Of a DNA stretch of 44,846 nucleotides, positions 35,669 to 43,455 are shown in pieces. The stretch is from NCBI GenBank assembly GCA_001769215.1, contig MEOL01000002.1, positions 1-44,846 of the forward strand, given 5' to 3'. The notes beneath the pieces were generated by a model that worked only from the letters and a program-made list of their open reading frames with translations, was not told where the DNA came from and did no database searches. This DNA comes from Bacteroidetes bacterium GWF2_41_31. GTDB taxonomy: Bacteria; Bacteroidota; Bacteroidia; Bacteroidales; F082. The position numbers and the translations under genes were made by a program. Within the stretch, counting starts at the first letter, position 1. Every line of letters begins with the position of its first letter.

Positions 35669-37108
35669 TCACCAATCTGACTTTTCGATTAACCCGGCGT
35701 TGAATCCCATGAGATAAAGCTTTGAAGTGGCGCGTGTAACAGCAGTATAAAGCCACCTCATGTAGGCCGTATCAATTTGTTCTTCTGGCAGATACCCCTG
35801 ATCAATAAACACGTTTTCCCATTGTCCGCCTTGTGTTTTATGACAGGTAAGCGCATAACCAAATTTAACGTGAAGGGCGTTATACCAGGGATCAATCCTG
35901 ATTTTGTCCAAACGGGTTCGTCTTTTAGGAAAATCGCCATACTCAGCCTCCACAGCATGGAATAGACGATCCATTTCACTTCGGGGCATATCCGGTCCTT
36001 CGGCCATCAGTGTATCGAGAATCAATTTTACCTCCAGGATATTTTCTTCGGGGTAATCAATCAGGCGGATTTCAACATCGGCGAACTTCAACCCATACCT
36101 TTCTTCGATCCTCACAATACGCTGCACCTTTACCATGTCGCCATTGGCTATAAACCCTGCTTTTGAATCGTTTCCAAGCCAGAAATAATTATTTTTCACT
36201 ACCATCAACAAGTCCCCCCCTTCCAGCTCATTTTCACGCGACAATACTTTGTTTCTGATTTGCTGATTAAATAAATTGGCCCTTATATTCGATTTACAAA
36301 TAACCACACAGTCATCCGAAGTTCCACTTCCAAAAGCACTGCTGAGCTCTTCTTCCATTTCAAAACCACTGTTGATCAACACCACATCCCGCACTTCCCT
36401 ATCAATGACAAAAAGTGGATTTTCAATCACCTCATTTTCAAGCTTTTTTCTCAGTTGCGTGGCACTTTCAAGTATTCCTGAATCGCTCGATTGTCTCATG
36501 ACCTCACGCATCAAATGCTGATAACCCGTGATATTAAATGTGGCATGGAGCAGCTTTAAGTTTAATGCCGGACTGATTTCCAGACCAACGGGCGGCAACT
36601 GGGCAGTATCACCTATCAGGATGAGTTTGTTGCCGGTATTTCGGTAAACATAGTCGAAAAGGTCGGTTAACAATGAGCGGTTAAAAACGCTTCCCGGTTC
36701 CTGATTTGTATCGCCAATCATCGAAGCTTCGTCTACAATAAATACGGCCTTATTCAATTTGTTAGGCGACAGGACAATCTTGGTTTGACCATCGGCATTG
36801 GTAATGAAAAGATAGATGTACCGATGAATGGTGTGTGCACGAAATCCTGCATAATGCGAAAATACCTTGGCCGCACGTCCCGTGGGTGCCATTAGTACAA
36901 ATGGGATTTCCATTACTGCCAGGGCTTTTACATAGGCACTTATTAAACTTGTTTTTCCGGTTCCTGCATAACCCTTTAACATGTATAAAGGACTTGGTTT
37001 ATTGCTTAATGTAAAGGAGGACAGGTGATTGATCGTATTTGTTTGATCGCCGGTAGGATGGTGAACAAATTGCTTTAAAATGTGGGTTTTAAGGAGATTA
37101 TTTTCCAT
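35669..37108 (-). CDS. RecD-like SF1B DNA helicase
   Basis: 479 residues. Walker A is GYAGTGKT at residues 46-53; Walker B is VFIVDEASMIG; LILIGDTAQLPPVG is motif III. The C-terminal UvrD_C_2-like block contains ALTCHKTQGGQWENVFID and YTAVTRATSKLYLMG. It lacks the RecD N-terminal RecC-contact and long helix-hairpin-helix regions, so it is a short RecD2/Dda-like 5'-3' helicase rather than the RecBCD subunit. Role in repair or replication is inferred from family. It converges with ispF with only 12 bases between the ends. Confidence 0.9.
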   Translation of the reverse strand: MENNLLKTHILKQFVHHPTGDQTNTINHLSSFTLSNKPSPLYMLKGYAGTGKTSLISAYVKALAVMEIPFVLMAPTGRAAKVFSHYAGFRAHTIHRYIYLFITNADGQTKIVLSPNKLNKAVFIVDEASMIGDTNQEPGSVFNRSLLTDLFDYVYRNTGNKLILIGDTAQLPPVGLEISPALNLKLLHATFNITGYQHLMREVMRQSSDSGILESATQLRKKLENEVIENPLFVIDREVRDVVLINSGFEMEEELSSAFGSGTSDDCVVICKSNIRANLFNQQIRNKVLSRENELEGGDLLMVVKNNYFWLGNDSKAGFIANGDMVKVQRIVRIEERYGLKFADVEIRLIDYPEENILEVKLILDTLMAEGPDMPRSEMDRLFHAVEAEYGDFPKRRTRLDKIRIDPWYNALHVKFGYALTCHKTQGGQWENVFIDQGYLPEEQIDTAYMRWLYTAVTRATSKLYLMGFNAGLIEKSDW

Positions 37109-37109
37109 T

Positions 37110-37131
37110 AAAAGGGAGGCTTTCGGAGCCT
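37110..37131 (-). terminator. Weak hairpin between tamL and the helicase gene
   Basis: On the minus strand AGGCT-CCGAA-AGCCT is followed by CCC and TTTT just before the helicase start. The stem is only 5 bases, so at most it partly terminates tamL transcripts. Confidence 0.35.
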
Positions 37132-37239
37132 TTGTATTATTTTTAAATTTTCACTTTTAGGGTTTCCTCATGTTAAATTCACCTCTGATTTCCATGTTTC
37201 TAATCTGAAAATGAATAACCTGCGCACTGATGGTTCATT

Positions 37240-39588
37240 TTAAAATGGATAACCAATTCCGAAATTCAAAATAAAATCTTTCATCTGCAGGTAATTAATC
37301 TTCCAACGTTTGTTCAGTGGATAGGCCGGGTCGCGCATGGGAGCTGCCACGTCGATTCTGAAAATGAAAAATTGAAAATCGAAACGAAATCCAACTCCGG
37401 CATCAATGGCCAAGTCCTTGTAAAAGTCATTAAACTCAAATTTCCCACCTGGGTAGGATGCTGAATTTTGATAAGTCCAAATATTTCCTACATCTACAAA
37501 AAAGGCTCCTTTAAAAAAACTGTAAACAGGGAATCGATATTCCATATTGCCCTCCACCTGAATATCACCCACACGTTCATAATCTGAACTGCCTGCAAAA
37601 CCACCCGGGCCGAGCGATTTAAATTGCCATCCCCGCATATCGTTGGCTCCCCCGGCGTAAAAACCTTTTTCGTAAGGCAGTTCATCCGAATTTTTATATG
37701 GTATGCCAGCTCCAACCAATATCCTGAAAACAAAACTGTTGGTCTTATTAAAAAAATAAATGTAATGCCGAAAATCAAGGCTGGCTCTAATATATTGAGA
37801 ATATCGAACGCCCAGAAGACTATAATAACCACTATCGCTTTTAGGAGTACCAGAAATAGAATTTATCCAATGCAAGAGGTTCCCTGAAGTTTCCAAATTG
37901 AAACGCAGATAATTAAAGTGAGTGAGAGCCAGTATGTTTTGGTTGTTGAAGATAAAGCTATAATTTAACCCGGCAATCATGTGGTCGGAGTACTGTTCGC
38001 GCAAGCGTACGTTGGTTTGTCCGTTTAGTATGGAATCGAATGCAGGGGTGGGTTGCACCCTGACATAATTCAGGTTGACCGGTGTAAGGATATGACTGAT
38101 TTCCTTGCTGGCATTCCAGGAATAACCCAAATCAAGGTTGGTTATATACCTTGAATAGTTTGATCGCAACTGAAAATTATAACCAAAATTGATATTGGTA
38201 TTGGGGATGTATCGTTGATTAAATTTGTCGAGATGAATTGGAAACAAAAACCTTGGAAAAAAGAGTGTGCCATCGATACCTGCCTCGTAAGTGTTGAACA
38301 AACTGTTAGAGGTGCCATCACCATTGACTACGCTTAACGTTTGAGCCTCCGTACCACCTTTCAGACGAATACGTAGTACTTCAGCCCGTTTAAATATGTT
38401 GCGATTCATAAATACCAGACTGCCCCTTACACCCAGGTCGCCACTGGAGTTGGTTCCTTCGAGTTCGGCAGAAAATGAACTCAGCTTATTGTCTTGAAGC
38501 ATCATTCGGGCATTTAAAGAATGCCGGGCAGGGAAAGCAGCATCATAAGTTCCAATGGTATCGAAAGTAATGTTGGCCGACCGGATGATTTGATAGTTAA
38601 ATAACTTACGGTAGGTTTGCTGAACCTGGTTTGCAGAATAGTACGTCCCGGGTTTTATTTTTATGGCTGAATTAAATGCAATAGGCTGTATATTTAGCTT
38701 GTCGCCATAAAGGAAATAATAACGATAGGTGGTGGTATCCTGCCAAAAAGGGATGGTATGCAGTACGGTGTCAAATTTTTGAGTAAGTCCGGGGCTGTAC
38801 TCCGGGATCACGTACATCTTATTGATAGTGTATCGGTTGTGAGCTACTTCAACAGAAGCTCCCGGATTCGCAATATCTGGTCGTTTCATGTTGTTCAAAA
38901 CCAGGGTTACACCCATCCGATGGCCTGTTGAAATGGTATCTACCACAAATTGAATGTAGTTTCTGTTGAAAAAATAGTATCCATTGTTGCGTAGGTTGTC
39001 GGTAATACGGTCACGCTCATCATCAAACGTATAAGCGTTATAGTTCTGCCCAACCTGAATCAAACTTTTTTCCAAATCATTAAAAACCAAACGTTTCACT
39101 TGAGGGTCAGCAATGTCATATTGAAAAGACTCAATTTTAAATGGGATTGAAGGAGTGATTACGAACATCACTTTAGCCATTTTATTTGTAAATTTTACCT
39201 CATAGGTAATTTTAGAGTTAAAAAAACCAATGTTGTTGAGGTATCGATCCATATTCTTCACAACCAGATCAACATCCAGGGTGTTATAATAAGCAGGCTC
39301 TTCTCCAAAGTGACTATATAACCAACTCCTGAATTTTGTCTTTCGTTGTTGATAGCGGTAGTAGTTATAAAGTTTAGTCCTGAAAAAGATCGTTTTGGTA
39401 TTTGGTTTTGGTTTTAAAAACGTTTTTAGCTCCGAACGGCTGATCTCGTCATACTTTCCCTCAATATCAATTTTATAACTTTTTATCAGATGTTCATTTT
39501 TGTTTACATACTTCCTAACCGAACATCCTGAAATGAGAATGAATAGTAAAGTGAATAGAAATCCGGTTTTTATGAAGGCTTTCAGCAA
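37240..39588 (-). CDS. tamL: BamA/TamA-family outer-membrane lipoprotein (TamL)
   Basis: 782 residues. Unlike proteobacterial TamA it has a lipoprotein signal (lipobox ISGC, Cys at about residue 22), a feature of Bacteroidota TamL. POTRA-like domains occupy about residues 30-400 (DIEGKYDEISRSELKTFL, then VKNMDRYLNNIGFFNSKITYEV). A C-terminal Omp85 barrel contains GAGIPYKNSDELPYEKGFYAGGANDMRGW and ends in F. TamL works with a TamB protein in envelope assembly; no tamB is in the window. The frame starts at TTG 39588, directly after an in-frame TAA, with no ATG nearby. A minus-strand TAATTTTG 24 bases upstream supports this start. Confidence 0.88.
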   Translation of the reverse strand: MLKAFIKTGFLFTLLFILISGCSVRKYVNKNEHLIKSYKIDIEGKYDEISRSELKTFLKPKPNTKTIFFRTKLYNYYRYQQRKTKFRSWLYSHFGEEPAYYNTLDVDLVVKNMDRYLNNIGFFNSKITYEVKFTNKMAKVMFVITPSIPFKIESFQYDIADPQVKRLVFNDLEKSLIQVGQNYNAYTFDDERDRITDNLRNNGYYFFNRNYIQFVVDTISTGHRMGVTLVLNNMKRPDIANPGASVEVAHNRYTINKMYVIPEYSPGLTQKFDTVLHTIPFWQDTTTYRYYFLYGDKLNIQPIAFNSAIKIKPGTYYSANQVQQTYRKLFNYQIIRSANITFDTIGTYDAAFPARHSLNARMMLQDNKLSSFSAELEGTNSSGDLGVRGSLVFMNRNIFKRAEVLRIRLKGGTEAQTLSVVNGDGTSNSLFNTYEAGIDGTLFFPRFLFPIHLDKFNQRYIPNTNINFGYNFQLRSNYSRYITNLDLGYSWNASKEISHILTPVNLNYVRVQPTPAFDSILNGQTNVRLREQYSDHMIAGLNYSFIFNNQNILALTHFNYLRFNLETSGNLLHWINSISGTPKSDSGYYSLLGVRYSQYIRASLDFRHYIYFFNKTNSFVFRILVGAGIPYKNSDELPYEKGFYAGGANDMRGWQFKSLGPGGFAGSSDYERVGDIQVEGNMEYRFPVYSFFKGAFFVDVGNIWTYQNSASYPGGKFEFNDFYKDLAIDAGVGFRFDFQFFIFRIDVAAPMRDPAYPLNKRWKINYLQMKDFILNFGIGYPF

Positions 39589-39611
39589 TTATCCGTTTTT
39601 TTTAAACCATG

Positions 39612-39619
39612 CAAAATTA
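39612..39619 (-). promoter_or_regulatory. -7 element of tamL
   Basis: Minus-strand TAATTTTG matches TAnnTTTG and ends 23 bases before the TTG start at 39588. The triplet at the ideal -33 position reads CTG. Confidence 0.5.
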
Positions 39620-39685
39620 ACAAAAGAGGGATTGAAGACAGAGAATATAAAACATTTCGATTGTCAGATATTTTTTTAAAAACTA

Positions 39686-39715
39686 TTGTACAAACAAAAT
39701 AACCGTGTATCTTTG
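39686..39715 (+). promoter_or_regulatory. Promoter of tRNA-Val
   Basis: TTG (39686-39688), 19 bases, TATCTTTG (39708-39715): a full match to the phylum consensus. Transcription would start near 39722 and pass through the broken tRNA copy before the mature tRNA. Confidence 0.75.
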
Positions 39716-39750
39716 CACACGCTTTTAAACAACATTGTTCTTTACAAAAA

Positions 39751-39794
39751 GGGAGATTAGCTCTCCCGATAATTATCGGGAGGTTCAGAGCTCC
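39751..39794 (+). pseudogene. Broken 5' copy of tRNA-Val with an inserted palindrome
   Basis: GGGAGATTAGCTC (39751-39763) repeats the first 13 bases of the intact tRNA. An 18-base perfect palindrome (TCCCGATAA / TTATCGGGA, 39764-39781) replaces the four D-loop bases AGCT, and GGTTCAGAGC resumes the tRNA sequence to about 39791. Then homology stops and the intact gene begins at 39801. It lacks anticodon and T arms and cannot make a tRNA. Confidence 0.8.
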
Positions 39795-39800
39795 AAAAAA

Positions 39801-39875
39801 GGGAGATTAGCTCAGCTGGTTCAGAGCATCTCGTTTACACCGAGAGGGTCGGGGGTTCGAATCCCTCATCTCCCA
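39801..39875 (+). tRNA. tRNA-Val (anticodon TAC)
   Basis: All arms pair. The acceptor is GGGAGAT/ATCTCCC, the D arm GCTC/GAGC, the anticodon stem TCTCG/CGAGA with loop TTTACAC (anticodon TAC at 39836-39838), and the T arm GGGGG/CCCTC with loop TTCGAAT. The discriminator is A and CCA is not encoded (CCC follows). A consensus promoter and an intrinsic terminator flank it. Confidence 0.97.
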
Positions 39876-39880
39876 CCCTA

Positions 39881-39917
39881 AAGCCACTTTCATTCAGAAG
39901 GTGGCTTTTTTATTTTC
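39881..39917 (+). terminator. Intrinsic terminator after tRNA-Val
   Basis: The stem AAGCCACTTTC / GAAGGTGGCTT, with one wobble pair and loop ATTCA, is followed by TTTTTTATTTT. Confidence 0.88.
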
Positions 39918-40021
39918 ATAAATCAGACTGATTTCTGACGCCGAAAAAAAAACAATCCGCAAAATATCCTGGTATACTTTGTTTTACACTATCTTAGTGC
40001 CACTAACCCAACCAATAATCT

Positions 40022-42118
40022 ATGTTTTGGTCCCAACGACCGGCTTTTCGAATTTTGATCTGGTATATTGCCGGAATATTGGTGTGGAACTACTTTGTGG
40101 TTCATTGGGACCTGGCGCCCTTCCTGATTTGGATGGGAACGGGCCTGTCGTTTCTTACCTATATCATTGTGATTATTGGCTTGAACCGGCATGCTTTCCG
40201 ATGGCTGACCGGGCTTTCTTTTGGACTTTTATTTTTCTTTCTCGGAATACTGGTCTCCTCTTTACAGTTTTCTGACCAGGAAAACCCTGCACGTGAAAAT
40301 GCAGTCTACCTGGCCCGGCTGGTATCCGACCCCGGTATTGGCGAAAATGTGATCACTGTAGCATTGGAAGCCTATGTCGCAGACAGCAGTATGAAAACAG
40401 AACAATCTCCTTTGCATATTCAGGGTTATTTCGAGAAATGTAGTCGTACCGCGGAACTCAGGTATGGCGACCTCATCACCATAAAGGGATCACCCGTTTC
40501 GGTTGCAAGCCCTTTAAACCCTGAAGAATTTGATTACCGCAATTTTCTGGCCATGAAGAACATCCATTTCTCCATGTACGTAGACAACAGCAGCTGGGAA
40601 TCTTTGGGTGTTGACCCTCCAAACAGATGGCTCGCCTGGGCTTATCAAACCAGATGGAAATTGCTATCTCTATTAAAATCCAGCGGGCTGAACAAAGAGG
40701 AATTCGCCGTGGCAGCAGCCATTCTCTTAGGCAACGACGATTTTATGGATGCCACCCTGCGCCAGAATTTTGTGTATGCAGGAGCCATGCACATTTTGTG
40801 TGTCTCGGGCCTTCATGTGGGAATTATCTTCATTATCTTCAATTTTCTGCTCGGCTTCCTAAACAAGAATAGTCGACTCAGGATTTTAAAAGCCATCTTC
40901 CTGATCGTTCTTGTTTGGATTTATGCCTCTATTACCGGTCTTTCACCATCCGTGCTTAGGGCAGGTCTCATGGTTTCCATTTTTATTTTGAGCCAGCTCA
41001 CCTCCTGGCACAAAGACAATCTGAATACCTTGATCGCCAGCGCTGTTATCATTCTGTTATTCAATCCAATACTCCTGTTTCATATTGGATTTCAGCTCTC
41101 GTACGCGGCTGTCACCGGTATTTTATTGCTTTATCAGCCTATTTACCATTGGGTGTATTTTAAAAACAAGGCAGCAGATGTCATTTGGTCTATCACCGCA
41201 CTTTCTCTATCGGCTCAACTGGCAACATTTCCTTTGGCAGTGTATTATTTTCATTTTTTCCCTACCTGGTTTTGGCTCACCAATTTATTTACTTATCCGC
41301 TGTCGTTTGCCATATTAACCGGGGGCATGGCATTTATTGTCCTTAGCTGGGTTCCCTATCTCTCCCAAATATTGGGTTGGTGTATGGCGGGTTTAGTTTA
41401 TTTACTCAACTATGTGGTTGAATTGGTAAAATTCTTACCCTTTCCGGGAATTACCAATTTATATCTGCCATTCTTTGAGGTTATCCTGGTTTATCTGTTC
41501 ATCGCGATTCTATTTGGCTTCATTCTCCAAAACAAATGGCGATTACTCCTGCCTACTCTCCTACTGACGGCACTTCTCCTGCTAACCGAAACCATACAGC
41601 ACTGGAGACACCTTCAGCAGCAGGGACTGGTCGTATATCAAATCAGGAAGCACAGCGTTATTCAGTTTGTTGAGGGAACCCAGAGCCACATTTTGGCCGA
41701 CTCAGTCCTGGCCAGGGACTTGTCCGCGGTGAGTTTTACACTTCAGTCAAGTCAGGCTAAATGGGGACTGAAACCTACGGGGGTGAAGACGGATTCTTCA
41801 TCCATCGGACACGAACTAACGGGCTTCTATCAGGATGGCCCGTTTATTTTGGCCGATAACCGACGCATCCTGCTATTGGATGGGAATTCGAGCTTTGTTC
41901 CCATAAGTAACCGGCTACCCGTCGACCTGGCTATTGTAACCGGAAAACCCCGTATAAAACCTGAAAACCTACTTAAAATACTTCAAACCGATACCCTTGT
42001 TACAGACGGGTCGGTTCCTCGGTACTGGAAAAAACAATTTTCAGAATTGGCTAAATATGAGGATATCAAGTACATCGACACCTCCACCGACGGAGCTTTT
42101 ATGGCGGGAATCAAATAG
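40022..42118 (+). CDS. ComEC/Rec2-family DNA-uptake channel protein
   Basis: 698 residues with many membrane helices. The N-terminal part has two to three helices and a DUF4131-like soluble domain (YFEKCSRTAELRYGDLITIKG, NPEEFDYRNFLAMKNI). The Competence domain follows with AAAILLGNDDFMD, AGAMHILCVSGLHVGII (family signature SGLHVG) and ITGLSPSVLRAGLM. ComEC forms the inner-membrane channel for single-stranded DNA in transformation. The C-terminal 150 residues lack the HxHxDH motif of a metallo-beta-lactamase domain, so the nuclease-like part is absent or degenerate, as in many Bacteroidota ComEC proteins. Whether the strain is competent cannot be judged. Confidence 0.9.
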   Translation: MFWSQRPAFRILIWYIAGILVWNYFVVHWDLAPFLIWMGTGLSFLTYIIVIIGLNRHAFRWLTGLSFGLLFFFLGILVSSLQFSDQENPARENAVYLARLVSDPGIGENVITVALEAYVADSSMKTEQSPLHIQGYFEKCSRTAELRYGDLITIKGSPVSVASPLNPEEFDYRNFLAMKNIHFSMYVDNSSWESLGVDPPNRWLAWAYQTRWKLLSLLKSSGLNKEEFAVAAAILLGNDDFMDATLRQNFVYAGAMHILCVSGLHVGIIFIIFNFLLGFLNKNSRLRILKAIFLIVLVWIYASITGLSPSVLRAGLMVSIFILSQLTSWHKDNLNTLIASAVIILLFNPILLFHIGFQLSYAAVTGILLLYQPIYHWVYFKNKAADVIWSITALSLSAQLATFPLAVYYFHFFPTWFWLTNLFTYPLSFAILTGGMAFIVLSWVPYLSQILGWCMAGLVYLLNYVVELVKFLPFPGITNLYLPFFEVILVYLFIAILFGFILQNKWRLLLPTLLLTALLLLTETIQHWRHLQQQGLVVYQIRKHSVIQFVEGTQSHILADSVLARDLSAVSFTLQSSQAKWGLKPTGVKTDSSSIGHELTGFYQDGPFILADNRRILLLDGNSSFVPISNRLPVDLAIVTGKPRIKPENLLKILQTDTLVTDGSVPRYWKKQFSELAKYEDIKYIDTSTDGAFMAGIK

Positions 42119-42217
42119 ACCGGTAAAAACAAATTTCTATGTTGACTTTGTCGGGGGGGGAGGTTGAGAATGGGTCAGGATGCATTAGAAAATAAATGAC
42201 AAAAATATTTTAAATCC

Positions 42218-42247
42218 TTGCAGATATCAAAAATATGGGTACTTTTG
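42218..42247 (+). promoter_or_regulatory. Promoter of tRNA-Asp
   Basis: TTG (42218-42220), 19 bases, TACTTTTG (42240-42247), ending 35 bases before the tRNA. The rest of the gap after comEC contains a run of 8 G residues and no gene. Confidence 0.75.
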
Positions 42248-42282
42248 CATCCTCTTTCAAGAGAAAAAGTTCATAGAATCAT

Positions 42283-42356
42283 GGTTCGGTAGTTCAGTTG
42301 GTTAGAATACCTGCCTGTCACGCAGGGGGTCGCGGGTTCGAGTCCCGTCCGGACCG
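42283..42356 (+). tRNA. tRNA-Asp (anticodon GTC)
   Basis: The acceptor is GGTTCGG/CCGGACC with one G-U pair, and the anticodon stem CCTGC/GCAGG has loop CTGTCAC (anticodon GTC). The T arm is GCGGG/CCCGT with TTCGAGT, and the discriminator is G. CCA is not encoded. An integrase remnant lies just downstream, so the 3' half may have served as an attachment site. Confidence 0.97.
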
Positions 42357-42380
42357 CTTTTTAAAGCACACATCAAAATA

Positions 42381-42421
42381 AAAACCGCTTAAGTCCATGG
42401 ATTTGAGCGGTTTTCTTTTTT
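42381..42421 (+). terminator. Intrinsic terminator after tRNA-Asp
   Basis: A long hairpin built on AAAACCGCT / AGCGGTTTT with an imperfectly paired interior (TAAGTCC / GGATTTG) is followed by TTTTCTTTTTTT. Confidence 0.85.
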
Positions 42422-42808
42422 TATACCCCTCAATCTTTAGCAAATATTTCAGTCCTAAAAGGTCAAGTACCTATCAACCTCAGGATTACCATTAACGGAA
42501 AAAGAATTGAACTCGCCACCAACAGAATGATACACCCCGACCTTTGGGACACTCCCTCTAACTCACCTAAAGGAAAAGGTGATGAAGCACAAATACTTAA
42601 AAATTACCTCAGCTCACTTACCTCCAAAGCCCAACGTCAATATAATGTTCTCGAAAGTCTTGGCCAGGAAATAACCGCCGATGCCATTAAAAATGCCCTG
42701 AAAGGTACATCAGAAAAGAAGCTAACCTTATTGGAAGTCTTCAACTACCACAACGATCAATTTCTCAGCAGGGTTAACATATTATTTGAGCCAAAAGAAA
42801 TTTTATGA
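42422..42808 (+). pseudogene. N-terminal remnant of a tyrosine-type site-specific integrase
   Basis: The frame ending at 42808 has an ATG at 42527, but it is open further left and the homology begins there. VPINLRITINGKR, then ELATNRMIHPDLWD, is the arm-type DNA-binding domain of Bacteroidota phage and ICE integrases, and AQILKNYLSSLTSKAQ and ITADAIKNALKG follow in the normal order. The frame stops in the core-binding (SAM-like) domain after LLEVFNYHNDQF. The whole catalytic domain with its Arg, His and Tyr is missing, and there is no proper start codon. It begins 65 bases after tRNA-Asp, the classic place for an integrase at its attachment site. It is therefore the scar of a lost or rearranged element. 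Confidence 0.75.
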
Positions 42809-42894
42809 TTTCTGAACAGTCTAAGCATTGGCAACCGACTCGATCGAAGACCTTTTATAAAACAAAAAAATTAATTTTTCCTTGTTGATAAATA

Positions 42895-42918
42895 ATAGTG
42901 GATAATATTATCCACTAT
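42895..42918. promoter_or_regulatory. Perfect 24-base palindrome: operator candidate of the Rrf2 regulator
   Basis: ATAGTGGATAAT and its exact complement (42895-42906 / 42907-42918) form an uninterrupted palindrome. It ends 14 bases before the -7 element TACCTTTG (42933-42940), so bound protein would cover the -33 region. A degenerate copy precedes the RIC gene at 43408-43431. Confidence 0.75.
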
Positions 42919-42932
42919 ACAATACAAATAAC

Positions 42933-42940
42933 TACCTTTG
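42933..42940 (+). promoter_or_regulatory. -7 element (TACCTTTG) of the Rrf2 gene
   Basis: TACCTTTG matches TAnnTTTG and ends 18 bases before the GTG start at 42959. Its expected -33 position lies inside the 24-base palindrome. Confidence 0.6.
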
Positions 42941-42958
42941 CCTCCTAAATAAGATAAT

Positions 42959-43393
42959 GTGTTTTCAAAATCTTGCGAATACGGAATAAGGGCTTCAATA
43001 TACATTGCTGAACAATCGTTATTGGACAAAAAAGTAGGCTTAAAAGAGGTGGCCAAAGCCATCAATTCCCCGGAGGCTTACACTTCAAAGATATTGCAAC
43101 AACTTGCCTTAAATAAAATTATACACACGGATAAAGGACCAACGGGTGGTTTTTCGATGGACAGAACTGTGATTGAAAAAATAAATTTAGCCGCAGTTGT
43201 ATTCGCGATTGATGGTGACAAAGTGTATCATGGTTGCGGGTTGGGATTGCCCAGTTGCAATGAAAATATGCCCTGCCCTGTACACGCTCAATTTAAAGGA
43301 ATAAGGGAAGATTTAAAAAATATGCTTGAAACAACAACGATGAAATCTTTAACCCTGGGCCTGATCGGGGGATTAACTTTCTTAAAAAGGTAA
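42959..43393 (+). CDS. Rrf2-family transcriptional regulator with three-cysteine cluster motif
   Basis: 144 residues. The start is GTG at 42959 because the N terminus MFSKSCEYGIRASIYIAEQ is the standard Rrf2 beginning. An ATG two bases upstream (42957) is out of frame and stops after ten codons. The winged helix is clear (VGLKEVAKAINSPEAYTSKILQQL, KGPTGGFSM). Three cysteines in CGLGLPSCNENMPC (C-x6-C-x5-C) sit where NsrR, IscR and RsrR bind an iron-sulfur cluster. Such regulators sense nitric oxide, redox state or cluster status. The following iron-sulfur repair gene and the shared palindromic operators make a nitric-oxide or oxidative sensor the best guess; NsrR versus other subtypes is not resolved. 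Confidence 0.88.
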   Translation: MFSKSCEYGIRASIYIAEQSLLDKKVGLKEVAKAINSPEAYTSKILQQLALNKIIHTDKGPTGGFSMDRTVIEKINLAAVVFAIDGDKVYHGCGLGLPSCNENMPCPVHAQFKGIREDLKNMLETTTMKSLTLGLIGGLTFLKR

Positions 43394-43407
43394 AAAAATT
43401 TAAATTA

Positions 43408-43431
43408 ATAGTGGATATACTTATCCAATAA
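43408..43431. promoter_or_regulatory. Degenerate operator copy upstream of the RIC gene
   Basis: Aligned with the 24-base palindrome at 42895-42918 it keeps TAGTGGATA on the left and TTATCCA on the right, with changes in the centre and right edge. It lies 25 bases before the ATG at 43456, so the same Rrf2 protein probably represses this transcript. Confidence 0.65.
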
Positions 43432-43455
43432 TATAAACAAATTAAATCTAATAAA

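Noticed and set aside
39979-40275. 98-codon plus-strand frame overlapping the start of comEC
   Set aside because: Out of frame with ComEC, whose N-terminal sequence is family-like from 40022; the shorter frame has no homology signs.
42527-42808. A functional 93-residue protein from the ATG at 42527
   Set aside because: Homology to integrase arm-binding domains begins upstream of this ATG and the catalytic domain is absent, so a truncated remnant explains it better than a small gene.
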